52,778 bases of DNA from an uncultured Collinsella sp. (GCA_905210085.1 CAJLVJ010000007.1:1-52778), one strand, 5' to 3'; positions 7,569-15,870 are shown, counted from the stretch's first letter. Translations and numbers: made by a program. The notes: generated from the letters alone by a model not told the origin.

Positions 7569-9521
7569 CTACAGGTTCTTGACACCCATCGCGCGCATGG
7601 CGTTCAGGATGGCGATGATCGCCACGCCTACGTCGCCGAACACGGCAAGCCACATGTTGGCGATGCCGAGCGCCGCAAGCACCAGAATCAGCAACTTAAT
7701 GCCCAGCGCAAAGATGATGTTCTGCCAAACAATCGACATGGTCTTGCGCGCCACGCGGATCGCGCGGGAGATGTTGGACGGCTTGTCATCCATGAGCACG
7801 ACGTCCGCCGCCTCAATTGCGGCGTCCGAGCCCATAGCGCCCATGGCGATGCCCACATCGGCGCGCGTGAGCACGGGTGCGTCGTTGATACCGTCGCCGA
7901 CAAAGGCGAGCTTGCCCTTGCCGCTTTCGGCTGCCAGCAGCGCTTCAACACGCTCGACCTTGTCGCCCGGCAGCAGCTGCGCGTGGAACTCGTCGAGCCC
8001 CAGCCGCTTGGCCACCGCAGCAGCCACTTCCTCGCGGTCGCCCGTGAGCATGACGGTGCGCTTGACGCCGGCGGCGTGCAGGTCGCGGATCGTCTGCTCT
8101 GCATCGGCCTTTATGGTGTCGGCAATTACAATGTGGCCGGCATAGATGCCATCGACTAGCACGTGGAGGATGGTGCCGACGACCTCGCAATCGGGCGCTT
8201 CGACTCCGGCCGCGGCGAGCATCTTTGCGTTGCCAACGACGACGTGCTTGCCGTCGATGGTTGCCGTCACGCCGTGGCCCGCGTCGTTGGCGGAGTTGCT
8301 AACGCGCTTGGGGTCGACCTCGCCCTGGTAGGCGACACGTACGGACTGCGCGATGGGGTGATCGGAGAACGACTCAGCAAGGGCTGCGACTTCGAGCAAC
8401 GACTGCTCGGTATAGCCGGCCTCGGGGTGTACCGCGACCACCGAGAACGTGCCGTTGGTGAGGGTGCCCGTCTTGTCAAAGACGACGGTGTCCACGTCGG
8501 CGAGCGTCTCGAGGTAGTTAGAACCCTTGATGAGAACGCCCAGCTTGGACGCGCCGCCGATGCCGCCAAAGAAGCTGAGCGGGACGCTGATCACGAGCGC
8601 GCACGGGCAGCTGACGACCAGGAATGTCAGGCCGCGCAGGATCCAGTCGGACCAGGCGCCGGTGACCAAGCCGCCGCCGAGCGCGAGTACCGCGGCAGCG
8701 CCGGTGACGGCGGGCGTGTAGATGCGGGCAAAGCGCGTGATGAAGTTCTCGGTGCGCGCCTTCTTTTCGCTGGCGTTTTCTACGAGCTCCAGGACGCGCG
8801 CGACGGTGGACTCGCCAAAGGGCTTGGTGGTGCGCACGTGGATGAGCCCCGTCATGTTGATGCAGCCGCTGATGATATCGTCTCCGGTTTTGGCCGGGCG
8901 GGGGACCGACTCACCGGTAAGGGCGGCGGTGTCGAGCTGGGTTTCGCCTTCGACGATGACGCCGTCGATGGGCACGCGCTCGCCGGGCTTGACCACAATC
9001 ACGGTGCCGACGGCGATGTCATCGGGGAAGACCTGTTCGAGCGTGCCGTCGGGTTGCTCGACGTTGGCGTAGTCGGGTGCGATGTCCATCATGGCGCTGA
9101 TCGATTTACGGCTTTTGCCCACGGCGTATGCCTGGAACAGCTCGCCGACCTGGTAGAACAGCATGACAGCGGCGCCTTCGGCCATGTGCGGGTCGGTATC
9201 GGGGAAGAGCACCATGGCAAACGCGCCGATGGTCGCGACTGCCATAAGGAAACTCTCGTCGAAGGCCTTGCCGCGGCGGATGTTATTGAATGCCTTTTGC
9301 AGTACGTCGTAGCCGGCAATCAAAAACGGCACGAGGAACAGCACAAAGCTGGCGTAGATGTCGCCCGGGGTGCCGAATGCGGCAGTGAGGGTGCCGAGCT
9401 CATCGAGGGCGTACACCACGGCAAAAATGCCCAGCGCTACCAGGATGCGGTTGCGCTTATGCTCGAGTGATTCTTTTTTCTTGCGCTTCTTCTTTTTCTT
9501 TTTGGGGTCGGCGGTGGCCAT
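7569..9521 (-). CDS. P1B-type heavy-metal-exporting ATPase (ZntA/CadA-like)
   Basis: Membrane ATPase expelling Zn(II), Cd(II) or similar ions. It has the transmembrane metal motif SCPCAL near residue 305, the phosphorylation site DKTGTLTNG near 348, MLTGD and GDGINDAPVL. The 650-aa protein lacks an N-terminal HMA domain. Instead it begins with a stretch of about ten Lys/Arg residues; a separate HMA protein is encoded just upstream. The ATG follows TGAGGA with 8-nt spacing; a longer frame starting 69 bp earlier runs over the operator. Zn/Cd specificity is inferred from the CPC motif and the SmtB-like regulator. Confidence 0.9.
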   Translation of the reverse strand: MATADPKKKKKKRKKKESLEHKRNRILVALGIFAVVYALDELGTLTAAFGTPGDIYASFVLFLVPFLIAGYDVLQKAFNNIRRGKAFDESFLMAVATIGAFAMVLFPDTDPHMAEGAAVMLFYQVGELFQAYAVGKSRKSISAMMDIAPDYANVEQPDGTLEQVFPDDIAVGTVIVVKPGERVPIDGVIVEGETQLDTAALTGESVPRPAKTGDDIISGCINMTGLIHVRTTKPFGESTVARVLELVENASEKKARTENFITRFARIYTPAVTGAAAVLALGGGLVTGAWSDWILRGLTFLVVSCPCALVISVPLSFFGGIGGASKLGVLIKGSNYLETLADVDTVVFDKTGTLTNGTFSVVAVHPEAGYTEQSLLEVAALAESFSDHPIAQSVRVAYQGEVDPKRVSNSANDAGHGVTATIDGKHVVVGNAKMLAAAGVEAPDCEVVGTILHVLVDGIYAGHIVIADTIKADAEQTIRDLHAAGVKRTVMLTGDREEVAAAVAKRLGLDEFHAQLLPGDKVERVEALLAAESGKGKLAFVGDGINDAPVLTRADVGIAMGAMGSDAAIEAADVVLMDDKPSNISRAIRVARKTMSIVWQNIIFALGIKLLILVLAALGIANMWLAVFGDVGVAIIAILNAMRAMGVKNL

Positions 9522-9545
9522 GACTCGTATCCTCACATTTGAATG

Positions 9546-9563
9546 TATGAACACTCGCTCATA
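9546..9563 (-). promoter_or_regulatory. SmtB/ArsR-type operator before the ATPase gene
   Basis: TATGA-N8-TCATA palindrome, the same arrangement as two copies upstream of the SmtB-like repressor gene. It sits about 25 bp before the ATPase start, pointing to a second, separately controlled promoter inside the operon. Confidence 0.6.
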
Positions 9564-9621
9564 TAATTTCGCGAGCAAAGGCAGCGGCAATCGCGGCCTT
9601 GCAGGTTGGCGTAAACCTGGG

Positions 9622-9840
9622 CTAGAGAATGATCTCGCAGTCCGGCTCGGCGTCGGCCGTAAACTCTACAACGCGGTTGAGCACCTCGTCGAACTCAGCA
9701 TCATCAGCCTCGAGCGTCAGCTTCTGGGTCATAAAGTTGACGGACACGGATTTGACGCCCTCGAGCTTGGCCAGCTCGTCCTGAAGCTCACGCGCGCAGT
9801 TGGCGCAGTCGATCTCGTCGAGTTTAAACTGCTTTTTCAT
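9622..9840 (-). CDS. free-standing HMA heavy-metal-binding protein
   Basis: 72-aa cytosolic protein with a single ferredoxin-like HMA domain. The metal site is D11-C12-A-N-C15; a conserved GVKSVSVNF strand follows, and the protein is otherwise acidic (DDAEFDE). It probably supplies or buffers metal for the ATPase downstream, doing the job of the missing N-terminal domain. It sits between the repressor and the ATPase with gaps of 63 and 100 bp. The Asp before the first Cys is as in ZntA-type domains rather than Cu chaperones (MxCxxC). The ATG follows AGAAAGGA. Confidence 0.85.
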   Translation of the reverse strand: MKKQFKLDEIDCANCARELQDELAKLEGVKSVSVNFMTQKLTLEADDAEFDEVLNRVVEFTADAEPDCEIIL

Positions 9841-9903
9841 GGTGGGTTCCTTTCTCTGTATTTGCGGCTTGGGTGCAGGCCGCGCTGGTACCGTGGTTGG
9901 TCG

Positions 9904-10269
9904 CTATTCGCAGATGTGGCTCATGCCTTGGTTGAGCATGGTGTAGACGTGGTCGTCGGCGAGCGAGTAGAGGATATTGCGCCCGTCGCGCCGGAATTTA
10001 ACCAGGTGCGACTGCTTGAGTGTGCGCAGCTGGTGCGACACCGCGGACTGCGAGGTTTCGGTCGCTTCGGCGATGTCTGCCACGCAGAGCTCGCGGCCCA
10101 TGAGGGCATAGAGGATCTTGATGCGCGTGGTGTCGCTGAAGACCTTGAACAGGTCGGCGAGGTCGTAGAGAAGCTCCTCGTCGGGAAGGTCCTCGGGCGA
10201 GCAGGTGGTCGGGATCGCGGGTTCGGTGGCCTCGATGTCGAGTTTCGTTTCATCAACGCGGATGCTCAT
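9904..10269 (-). CDS. SmtB/CzrA-like ArsR-family metal-sensing repressor
   Basis: Winged-helix repressor released from DNA by metal. The alpha-3 segment reads ELCVADIAE and the recognition helix S-Q-S-A-V-S-H-Q-L-R. The last 17 residues carry the alpha-5 zinc site in SmtB spacing: D105, H107, H118 and E121. The 121-aa protein has an acidic N-terminal tail. First gene of repressor-HMA-ATPase on the minus strand, behind two operator palindromes. The alpha-5 site favours Zn or Co sensing over As or Cd. Confidence 0.92.
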   Translation of the reverse strand: MSIRVDETKLDIEATEPAIPTTCSPEDLPDEELLYDLADLFKVFSDTTRIKILYALMGRELCVADIAEATETSQSAVSHQLRTLKQSHLVKFRRDGRNILYSLADDHVYTMLNQGMSHICE

Positions 10270-10284
10270 TGCAATATCCTTTCA

Positions 10285-10337
10285 TATGAACATGCGCTCA
10301 TATAATTTACTTTCGATTATATGAGTGCATGTTCATA
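10285..10337 (-). promoter_or_regulatory. two SmtB/ArsR-type operators before the repressor gene
   Basis: Palindromes TATGA-N8-TCATA at 10285-10302 and 10320-10337, centres 35 bp apart, lie in an AT-rich stretch just upstream of the repressor start. They match the copy at 9546-9563. Autoregulation and control of the whole efflux unit are inferred. Confidence 0.7.
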
Positions 10338-10425
10338 TGTCAATGACGTTCAGGTAATTCGTTGTACAAAATGATGGGGAATAGTGGACGAGATCCCGGA
10401 CTGAGCGTTTTTTGATAGTCGATGC

Positions 10426-10680
10426 CAAGGTGGGTACCCTCGTGCCGTGCAAAAAATGGAGCATTCTGCAACTATAGGGGGTCCGCTAATTTATTGCAGG
10501 TCATATAATGCAGTTCAAGAGTTATCTTAGGGTGTTAATCCGATGAGTTCTTCCTCAAATGTTGCCTAACGCTCTCACGCAAGAGTGATTTCGCTCCACA
10601 TTTGGATCCACTCGAGGGTGATAGACACCCGACCCTGCTGAATACTCGCAATTTTGCACATCGCTAGGGTACCCACCTTG
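10426..10680. repeat. 255-bp element bounded by ~50-bp imperfect inverted repeats
   Basis: The outer 15 bp are exact inverted copies (10426-10440 and 10666-10680, containing GGGTACCC). Similarity continues inward through GTGCAAAA and GAGxATTCxGCA for about 50 bp. Inside lie short hairpins (GGGTG-ATAGA-CACCC near 10617) and a TATAAT at 10504, but no credible gene. The right end is 9 bp from the stop of the next gene. Confidence 0.6.
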
Positions 10681-10689
10681 TTAGCCGGT

Positions 10690-11880
10690 CTAGCTTCCGG
10701 CCCCGAAGATCCTGCCCTCGGGCGCGAGGCTGCTTGTTTGGGCAAATGATGGGCTGTCGGATTCGACAGTCTGCATGTCATCGATTGCCAGAACTTCATT
10801 AATTGTCGGGTCATCCAGCGTGATGCCTTCGAGCGTTGCTTTTTCGAGGTCGATTCGTTGACGCTCTTCGGAATCCTGGCGAAGCTGCTTCTGAATTTGC
10901 TTTTTCTCTTCTATAAACCTTCTGAGCACAAACTGTCTCAGGTCCTCTTGCATGATTTGAAAGTCTTTTGGCAGACGCGAGGGGCGTACGCCCTCTTTCC
11001 GCTGGATTGCTTCCATGACCCTAACAAAAGAGCTGGCATGCATAAAGGAATAACGGCTGACGGTGATGATTCCGTACCCCATGGACGCAAGTGCATTCTT
11101 GCGCTCCTCATCGATGGCGCGGTCTTCTTCCGCGTCATGATAAAAACCGTTGTATTCAATGTCTGTGCGAGATTTCTTTAGATACGCATCCATAAAGAAC
11201 TTTTTGCGTCTCGTGAGATTCTTTGCGGCAGTGGTGACCTGCACCTCGTAATCGGTCTCAATTCCCTTAATACCAAGCCCTCCTTCGCTTTTGGGCAGCG
11301 TTAGCATCATGACAAATGCCGTTTCCATGGGAGACCGGCATCCGTCGCGTACACATTGGATCGCCTTTCGGGCAAGGGCCAGACCGTCGCATCTGGTAAT
11401 GGAATTAAAGAACTGCTTTAACCTCTCGGTCGAGGTGAGCGCGAAACGCTCGGTATAGGAGGTGGAAGAGTCGGTTCCAAGGGAATAAGCGCCGCACAGT
11501 TCAAAGTAGTACTCCACTAGTTCGCGAAAAGAAAGATAGGTGGCGGCCTGAAGTGCGCAAAGCTCAACGCCAACAATGAAGATGCCATCTTTGAGCTCTA
11601 TAAAGCGTGAGTTCGAGAATCGTTTTGAAGACACGTGGCATTGACAGTTCATTGCATAGCGCGCATTCCTGCGATGAAACACCATCACCTCGAGGCAATC
11701 ATTTGCATCGAGGGAAACATCATGTTTGGTGAGCCATTCTGCGGCTGCGTCAAGGAGCGTTACGGTGGGACATGATTCGTAAATCGCGGTAGGGTTACAG
11801 GACTCGATGCCTTTCGCAGACACCGAATGCGCGGCCTGGTAGACCGCTTTTGCAGTGGTATGTGACAATACGATACTCAT
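10690..11880 (-). CDS. AbiEi/DUF559-like protein with putative PD-(D/E)XK nuclease domain
   Basis: Function unknown. The 396-aa protein recalls a family common in Actinobacteria and Coriobacteriia: a middle region FIVGVELCALQAA..FELCGAY like AbiEi antitoxins, then SPMET..LTLPKSEGGLGI (about residues 183-204), then a C-terminal segment with D231, E242-Y-N244-G, H248 and D253/D257, as in Vsr/DUF559-type PD-(D/E)XK folds. The C-terminus is a charged helical tail. No Shine-Dalgarno is visible, and base composition is more AT-rich than its neighbours, suggesting transfer. No partner toxin gene (AbiEii) is adjacent. Existence of the gene is fairly sure; nuclease activity is inferred. Confidence 0.7.
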   Translation of the reverse strand: MSIVLSHTTAKAVYQAAHSVSAKGIESCNPTAIYESCPTVTLLDAAAEWLTKHDVSLDANDCLEVMVFHRRNARYAMNCQCHVSSKRFSNSRFIELKDGIFIVGVELCALQAATYLSFRELVEYYFELCGAYSLGTDSSTSYTERFALTSTERLKQFFNSITRCDGLALARKAIQCVRDGCRSPMETAFVMMLTLPKSEGGLGIKGIETDYEVQVTTAAKNLTRRKKFFMDAYLKKSRTDIEYNGFYHDAEEDRAIDEERKNALASMGYGIITVSRYSFMHASSFVRVMEAIQRKEGVRPSRLPKDFQIMQEDLRQFVLRRFIEEKKQIQKQLRQDSEERQRIDLEKATLEGITLDDPTINEVLAIDDMQTVESDSPSFAQTSSLAPEGRIFGAGS

Positions 11881-12159
11881 GGTATATATCGTGTCAGCTA
11901 ATGCCGTGTTGACGGCGCTGAGTGGAAAAGCCGTTTTAGAGGTCTAACCAAATGCTGTCCAAAAGCTTGACGCAATTATGAGTTGGTATGCCCTAAATAA
12001 ACGTTTTTGCAGCTCGGCTATAGCATAGAAATACTCAATTGCTGCACATTTGATAGTGATGCATCACCATCCGACAACGAATTACGTGTCGGGAATTGGC
12101 CGAAATCGTTCGCAATGAGTGTTCAGAATTTGTGATGGCAGGTTTATTTGTGGAACGTA

Positions 12160-12199
12160 GGGCGGCCCCGCTGCGGGGTTTCCCGCTGCGAGGCCGCCC
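12160..12199 (-). terminator. GC-rich hairpin after the exonuclease gene
   Basis: GGGCGGCC pairs with GGCCGCCC and an inner GCGGG with CCCGC; on the minus strand this comes 33 bp after the exonuclease stop, without a clear T-run. A small GTAGA/TCTAC hairpin lies in between. The rest of 11881-12159 is AT-rich with no gene or motif I can name; it should hold the promoter of the nuclease-like gene. Confidence 0.4.
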
Positions 12200-12231
12200 G
12201 TGATCTACGCCGGAGTTTGTCGTAGACGTTT

Positions 12232-13200
12232 CTACTTGTCAAACAGGTTCTTGAGGTTGAACTCGGCTTGGACGGTGCGGAGCATGAGGTCGGTGTCGTC
12301 GAGGCCCAGGTGCTGCTCGTTGGCGTCGGCGGCGAGGGTGCCACGGCGGCGCGCCCAGTTCTCGAGCGCGGCGGGCGCGGACTCGCGGGGGAGCGAGCGC
12401 ACGTCGGCGTCCAAGCTGCGGCAGATCTGGCGCGAATCGATGACGATGATCTTGCCGGCGCGGCGTGCCTCGGCGTAGCCGTCCAGGTGGATCTTGAACC
12501 AGCTGTCCTCAAAGGCGGCGTTGTGTGCCATGTACGGGTACTTCTTCATAAGCTTGAGCAGCTGCTTTTGCAGCTCTTTGTTCTCGCGGAAGGGCGTTTT
12601 GCCGTCGATGTCGTCCCAGGTGATGTGGTGGATATTCGACAGCGGCACATCCTCGCCGCGGTAGATATCGGGCAGGCCGCAGTAGTGTGCCTCGGCGTCG
12701 TGCGGGACGGCGTCGCTGGTGAGCTCCATGATCTCCCAGCCCACGTTGATGATGTAGCCGCGCTCGGGTGCACGGCCGGTGGTCTCGATGTCGATGCCGA
12801 GCACTGTGCCTTGGATAGGCTTGCGGGCGTACGCCACGCCGAGCGCGTCGCGGTCGCCGCGGATCTCGCGCATGACGGACGCGGCGGTGCGCTTTTGCAT
12901 CTTGCCGATGGCGGCGCAGGTGTCGGCGTCGGACAGACCGCGCGAAAGCGTCGCGGGCGTCACGTTGCGCAGGCGCGCCTCGCCAATCTGGTCGCACAGG
13001 TCGCGGTTGCGGTCAGCCAGGTCGCGCACGGTGGCAAAGTCGAAGCTGGGGTCGCCCTCGGCGGTAAAGTACTCGGTTTCGAGCACCTTAAGGGCCTCTT
13101 CGCCCTTCTGGCGCTCGGACTCCATGGCGCCATGATCGCCATAGATAAACATGGGAATAAACGGCTGGCGCTCGTATTCGAGTGCTTGTGAAACGTTCAT
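12232..13200 (-). CDS. DEDDh-type 3'-5' exonuclease (DNA polymerase III epsilon-like)
   Basis: Predicted exonuclease on DNA or RNA ends. The C-terminal half has the DEDDh residues: D137 and E139 in GIDIETTG, D232 in AHNAAFED, and H297 with D301/D302 in HLGLDDTD. The first ~125 residues are charged and helical with no recognised domain. Length is 322 aa. The ATG follows AAGGAG with 7-nt spacing. It is a single gene, divergent from the metal exporter. It could be a repair or RNA-trimming enzyme; the polymerase subunit role is unlikely because of the N-terminal region. Confidence 0.8.
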   Translation of the reverse strand: MNVSQALEYERQPFIPMFIYGDHGAMESERQKGEEALKVLETEYFTAEGDPSFDFATVRDLADRNRDLCDQIGEARLRNVTPATLSRGLSDADTCAAIGKMQKRTAASVMREIRGDRDALGVAYARKPIQGTVLGIDIETTGRAPERGYIINVGWEIMELTSDAVPHDAEAHYCGLPDIYRGEDVPLSNIHHITWDDIDGKTPFRENKELQKQLLKLMKKYPYMAHNAAFEDSWFKIHLDGYAEARRAGKIIVIDSRQICRSLDADVRSLPRESAPAALENWARRRGTLAADANEQHLGLDDTDLMLRTVQAEFNLKNLFDK

Positions 13201-13282
13201 ATAACTGCTCCTTGGATGGGCCGCGTCGTGCGGCTTTGAGTCATTAAGATGTGGCGAGATGATAGTTTACCATGGGCAACTA

Positions 13283-13340
13283 TTGGCATCGCGCCTAGGA
13301 TAACTACAATACCCTAGTTGACCGCTAGGACTTTTACAAT
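13283..13340 (+). promoter_or_regulatory. promoter with 30-bp direct repeat before the heavy-metal exporter
   Basis: TTGGCA (13283-13288) and TACAAT (13305-13310) with a 16-bp spacer form a plausible sigma-70 promoter. The word CTAGGA-N4-TACAAT occurs twice, exactly 30 bp apart (13295-13310 and 13325-13340), so a tandem promoter or repeated regulator site is possible. Confidence 0.45.
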
Positions 13341-13372
13341 GCTGCCGAAAGACACGAAAGGTTCCATCCGTC

Positions 13373-14461
13373 ATGGGTTTGTTGATTGATATTCTGCTCG
13401 ACGCCGGCAAGGACACGCTCTCGCTGGTGCCGTTTTTGTTGGTGACGTATCTGGCCCTCGAGACCCTGGAGCACGTTGCGGGCGACAGCGTTAACGGCGC
13501 CATCAAGCGCGCCGATGCCGCGGGCCCCGTGGTTGGCTCGTTGCTGGGCATGGTGCCGCAGTGCGGCTTTTCGGCAATGGCGGCCACGCTGTATGCCGGT
13601 CGTGTCGTGACATTGGGTACGTTGGTGGCGGTGTTCCTTTCGACTTCCGATGAGATGCTGCCGCTGTTGCTCGCCGAGCAGGTGCCCGTGCAGACCATGG
13701 CGATGCTTTTGGCTTCGAAGGCACTGATCGCGCTGGTCACGGGCTTTATCGTGGACGCCGCCATTCGCGGCCTGCGTCGTAACGCTCGCGCACATGCGGC
13801 GATTCGCCGTACCGTGCTGGGGACCGCTGCTAATCCGGCTCATGTGAACTGCGCGCACGACGACCACACTGGCGGTGACATCATCGACGAGGTGGCCGAG
13901 GCGGGCGTGAGCGCCGATCACATCCATGAGCTGTGCGAGCGCGACCATTGCGGTTGCGATGAAGACGAGGACGAGCACGAACACGGACATGGCCACGATC
14001 ACGGTCATGAGGACGAGCATGAACACCATGATGGCCACGGTCACTCCCACTCTCACGAGGGCGCGCCCCTCCTGTCGATTATTCGCAGCGCCATCTCGCA
14101 CACCGTGCAGGTATCGGTATTCATTTTTCTGGTGACGCTGATTCTGGTCGCCGTGCTCGAGACGTTCGGCGAATCGGCGATTGAGCAGTTCTTGCGCGGT
14201 AACGAGACGCTTGCGGTCCTGGGCTCGGCACTCGTCGGCCTGATCCCCAACTGCTCGGCCAGCGTCGTCATCACGCAACTGTACCTGGAAGGCGCGCTGC
14301 AGCTGGCCCCGATGCTCGCCGGCACGCTCATTTCCGCCGGCGTGGGCTACCTGGTGTTGTTCCGCACCAACCGCAGTGCCCGCGAGAACGTCATGTTCCT
14401 GGTCATGATGTACGTCATCGGCGCCGGTTGGGGTCTTATCCTTTCTGCCTTTGGCCTCTAA
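13373..14461 (+). CDS. putative heavy-metal exporter, ArsP_2/10-TM family, with His-rich loop
   Basis: Integral membrane protein of 362 aa, resembling the family annotated as 'putative 10TM heavy-metal exporter' or 'putative manganese transporter'. Two homologous halves carry matching motifs: GSLLGMVPQCGFSAMAATLYAG in the first and GSALVGLIPNCSASVVITQLYLEG in the second. Between them, residues about 180-230 form a cytoplasmic or external loop very rich in His, Asp and Glu with a Cys pair, probably binding metal. A GAAAGG motif lies upstream of the ATG. Its closeness to the zinc efflux unit and the DtxR-like repressor fits a metal role; the ion is not determined. Confidence 0.75.
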   Translation: MGLLIDILLDAGKDTLSLVPFLLVTYLALETLEHVAGDSVNGAIKRADAAGPVVGSLLGMVPQCGFSAMAATLYAGRVVTLGTLVAVFLSTSDEMLPLLLAEQVPVQTMAMLLASKALIALVTGFIVDAAIRGLRRNARAHAAIRRTVLGTAANPAHVNCAHDDHTGGDIIDEVAEAGVSADHIHELCERDHCGCDEDEDEHEHGHGHDHGHEDEHEHHDGHGHSHSHEGAPLLSIIRSAISHTVQVSVFIFLVTLILVAVLETFGESAIEQFLRGNETLAVLGSALVGLIPNCSASVVITQLYLEGALQLAPMLAGTLISAGVGYLVLFRTNRSARENVMFLVMMYVIGAGWGLILSAFGL

Positions 14462-14563
14462 GTAGATTATTGGGACATGTCTTACGATCTACCCCTGTGA
14501 CCAGGGCATTCCCCGCTGCCAAAACAAAAAGGTAGATTTTTAGGCATGTCCCAAAAATCTACC
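14462..14563. repeat. pair of inverted 32-bp REP-like palindromes (BIME-like)
   Basis: Two copies of a 32-bp imperfect palindrome with GTAGAT ends and a TTGGGACATG centre lie head to head, 27 of 32 positions identical. The second copy is a near-perfect hairpin (11-bp stem, 14531-14541 with 14553-14563) able to end transcription both ways between the convergent exporter and YaiI genes. Confidence 0.8.
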
Positions 14564-14567
14564 TTGG

Positions 14568-15050
14568 TTAGCGCAGCAGCTCGGTGAGGTTTCGCTTAAA
14601 ACGAGCGCGGTCTTCGCTGGTAAATGCCGCCGGTCCGCGAGTGCGTCCGCCGGCGCGGCGCACCTTCTTTTCCTCGTGGCGAATAAACAGCTGCATGTCG
14701 ATGGTCGCTTTGTCGTAGACGCGCCCGCGCACACCGATTGCGGCGGCATCGCGGCCGAGCACCATGCTCGCCAAGCCAATGTCCTGCGTCACGACTACGT
14801 CGCCCGCCTGCAGGCGTTCGACAATGGCAAAGTCGGCGCTGTCGGCGCCCACGCTCACATCGAGCGTCGTGACCCAAAAGCCGCGTCGCGCGTGCTCGGC
14901 ATCGCGCGGGTCGTCGCGGCGAATGTGCCGTTCCAAGTTTTGCGTGCTGTTGCCGGCGATAACAACGGCGACGCCCGCCCGCCGCGCGCAGTCAATCGAC
15001 TCGCGCGTGACCGGGCAGGCGTCGGCATCAATAAAGAGCGTTCGCGGCAT
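14568..15050 (-). CDS. YaiI/YqxD family protein (UPF0178, DUF188)
   Basis: 160-aa cytosolic protein of a conserved, PIN-like family of unknown function. It has the family start LFIDADACPVTRE, a middle VVTQDIGLA segment, and a basic C-terminal tail with GGRTRGPAAFTSEDR. It starts directly after the stop of the membrane gene upstream (TAG then ATG), so they are coupled. Confidence 0.85.
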   Translation of the reverse strand: MPRTLFIDADACPVTRESIDCARRAGVAVVIAGNSTQNLERHIRRDDPRDAEHARRGFWVTTLDVSVGADSADFAIVERLQAGDVVVTQDIGLASMVLGRDAAAIGVRGRVYDKATIDMQLFIRHEEKKVRRAGGRTRGPAAFTSEDRARFKRNLTELLR

Positions 15051-15653
15051 CTAGTGCACCAGTTTGCCAAATTGAATAGCGCGAACAATCAGCGTTACGC
15101 CAAACACCAGCAGCGCGGCGCCGCTAAAGATGACGAGCATCTTGGCCGACCACAGCGGATAGATAAACACGAACATGCCGGCGATGATGGAGAGTGCGCC
15201 GCTCAGGATGGCGAGGGCACGGTTGGACGAAAGCTCGGACTCCAGAATGGACATGACACCTTCGACAATCCAGCCAAAGCCGGCCACGATAACCACCATC
15301 GTGGTGAGCGTCGCGGTCGAGAAGGCCTGGTTGCGCAGGATTATGACGCCGCCCAAGATAATGAGTAGGTTGGAGATGATGCTCGTCACGCGCCAGCCGG
15401 TGGGCAGCAGCGGCTCAAAAATGGCAGTGAACAGCCTGATGGCTGCCGTAATCACAAAGTAGAAGCCCAGGACGGTCGTCAAAAAGACGAGGGACTTGGC
15501 GGGTGCAAAAAGCAGCGCGATACCAGCAATGAACGCCACGACGCCCGTGATGGCGTAGATCCAGCGCACGGCCTTGACGGCTTTGCCCGCCATGCTTTTC
15601 TCGTCAAATCCAAACTGGCTCGATTTTTGGTCATCGTTCTTAAAGATGCCCAT
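15051..15653 (-). CDS. HdeD/DUF308-family membrane protein
   Basis: 200-aa integral membrane protein with six hydrophobic segments in pairs, the DUF308 pattern seen in HdeD; a stress or acid-resistance role is known only for the E. coli relative. The N-terminus is a polar stretch (residues 1-30). The ATG with GGAAAGAAG before it is preferred over a frame opening 99 bp upstream. First gene of a two-gene unit with the YaiI-like gene. Confidence 0.75.
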   Translation of the reverse strand: MGIFKNDDQKSSQFGFDEKSMAGKAVKAVRWIYAITGVVAFIAGIALLFAPAKSLVFLTTVLGFYFVITAAIRLFTAIFEPLLPTGWRVTSIISNLLIILGGVIILRNQAFSTATLTTMVVIVAGFGWIVEGVMSILESELSSNRALAILSGALSIIAGMFVFIYPLWSAKMLVIFSGAALLVFGVTLIVRAIQFGKLVH

Positions 15654-15870
15654 AATGTCTTCTTTCCGTGCTGTGCACGTCGCGTTCATTGCTCTCCGTG
15701 CGGCGTACGCCAAAAGTGTTGCAACAAGTATCGCCCAAGGGCGCCGATGCATGGGGCGGGAAGGACGAATTGCCGCCCCACATTCCCGAATTGCTACTTT
15801 TGTTCCCGCTCCAGTGAGGATTAATCAACAATTGTAGAACATTGCAGCCCTGTTCGTTATTGCCTACGTT

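Noticed and set aside
10575..10814. 79-codon minus-strand frame overlapping the end of the nuclease-like gene
   Set aside because: Overlaps a better gene in another frame and has no ribosome site; its tail may be a repeat-derived peptide, noted under the 255-bp element.
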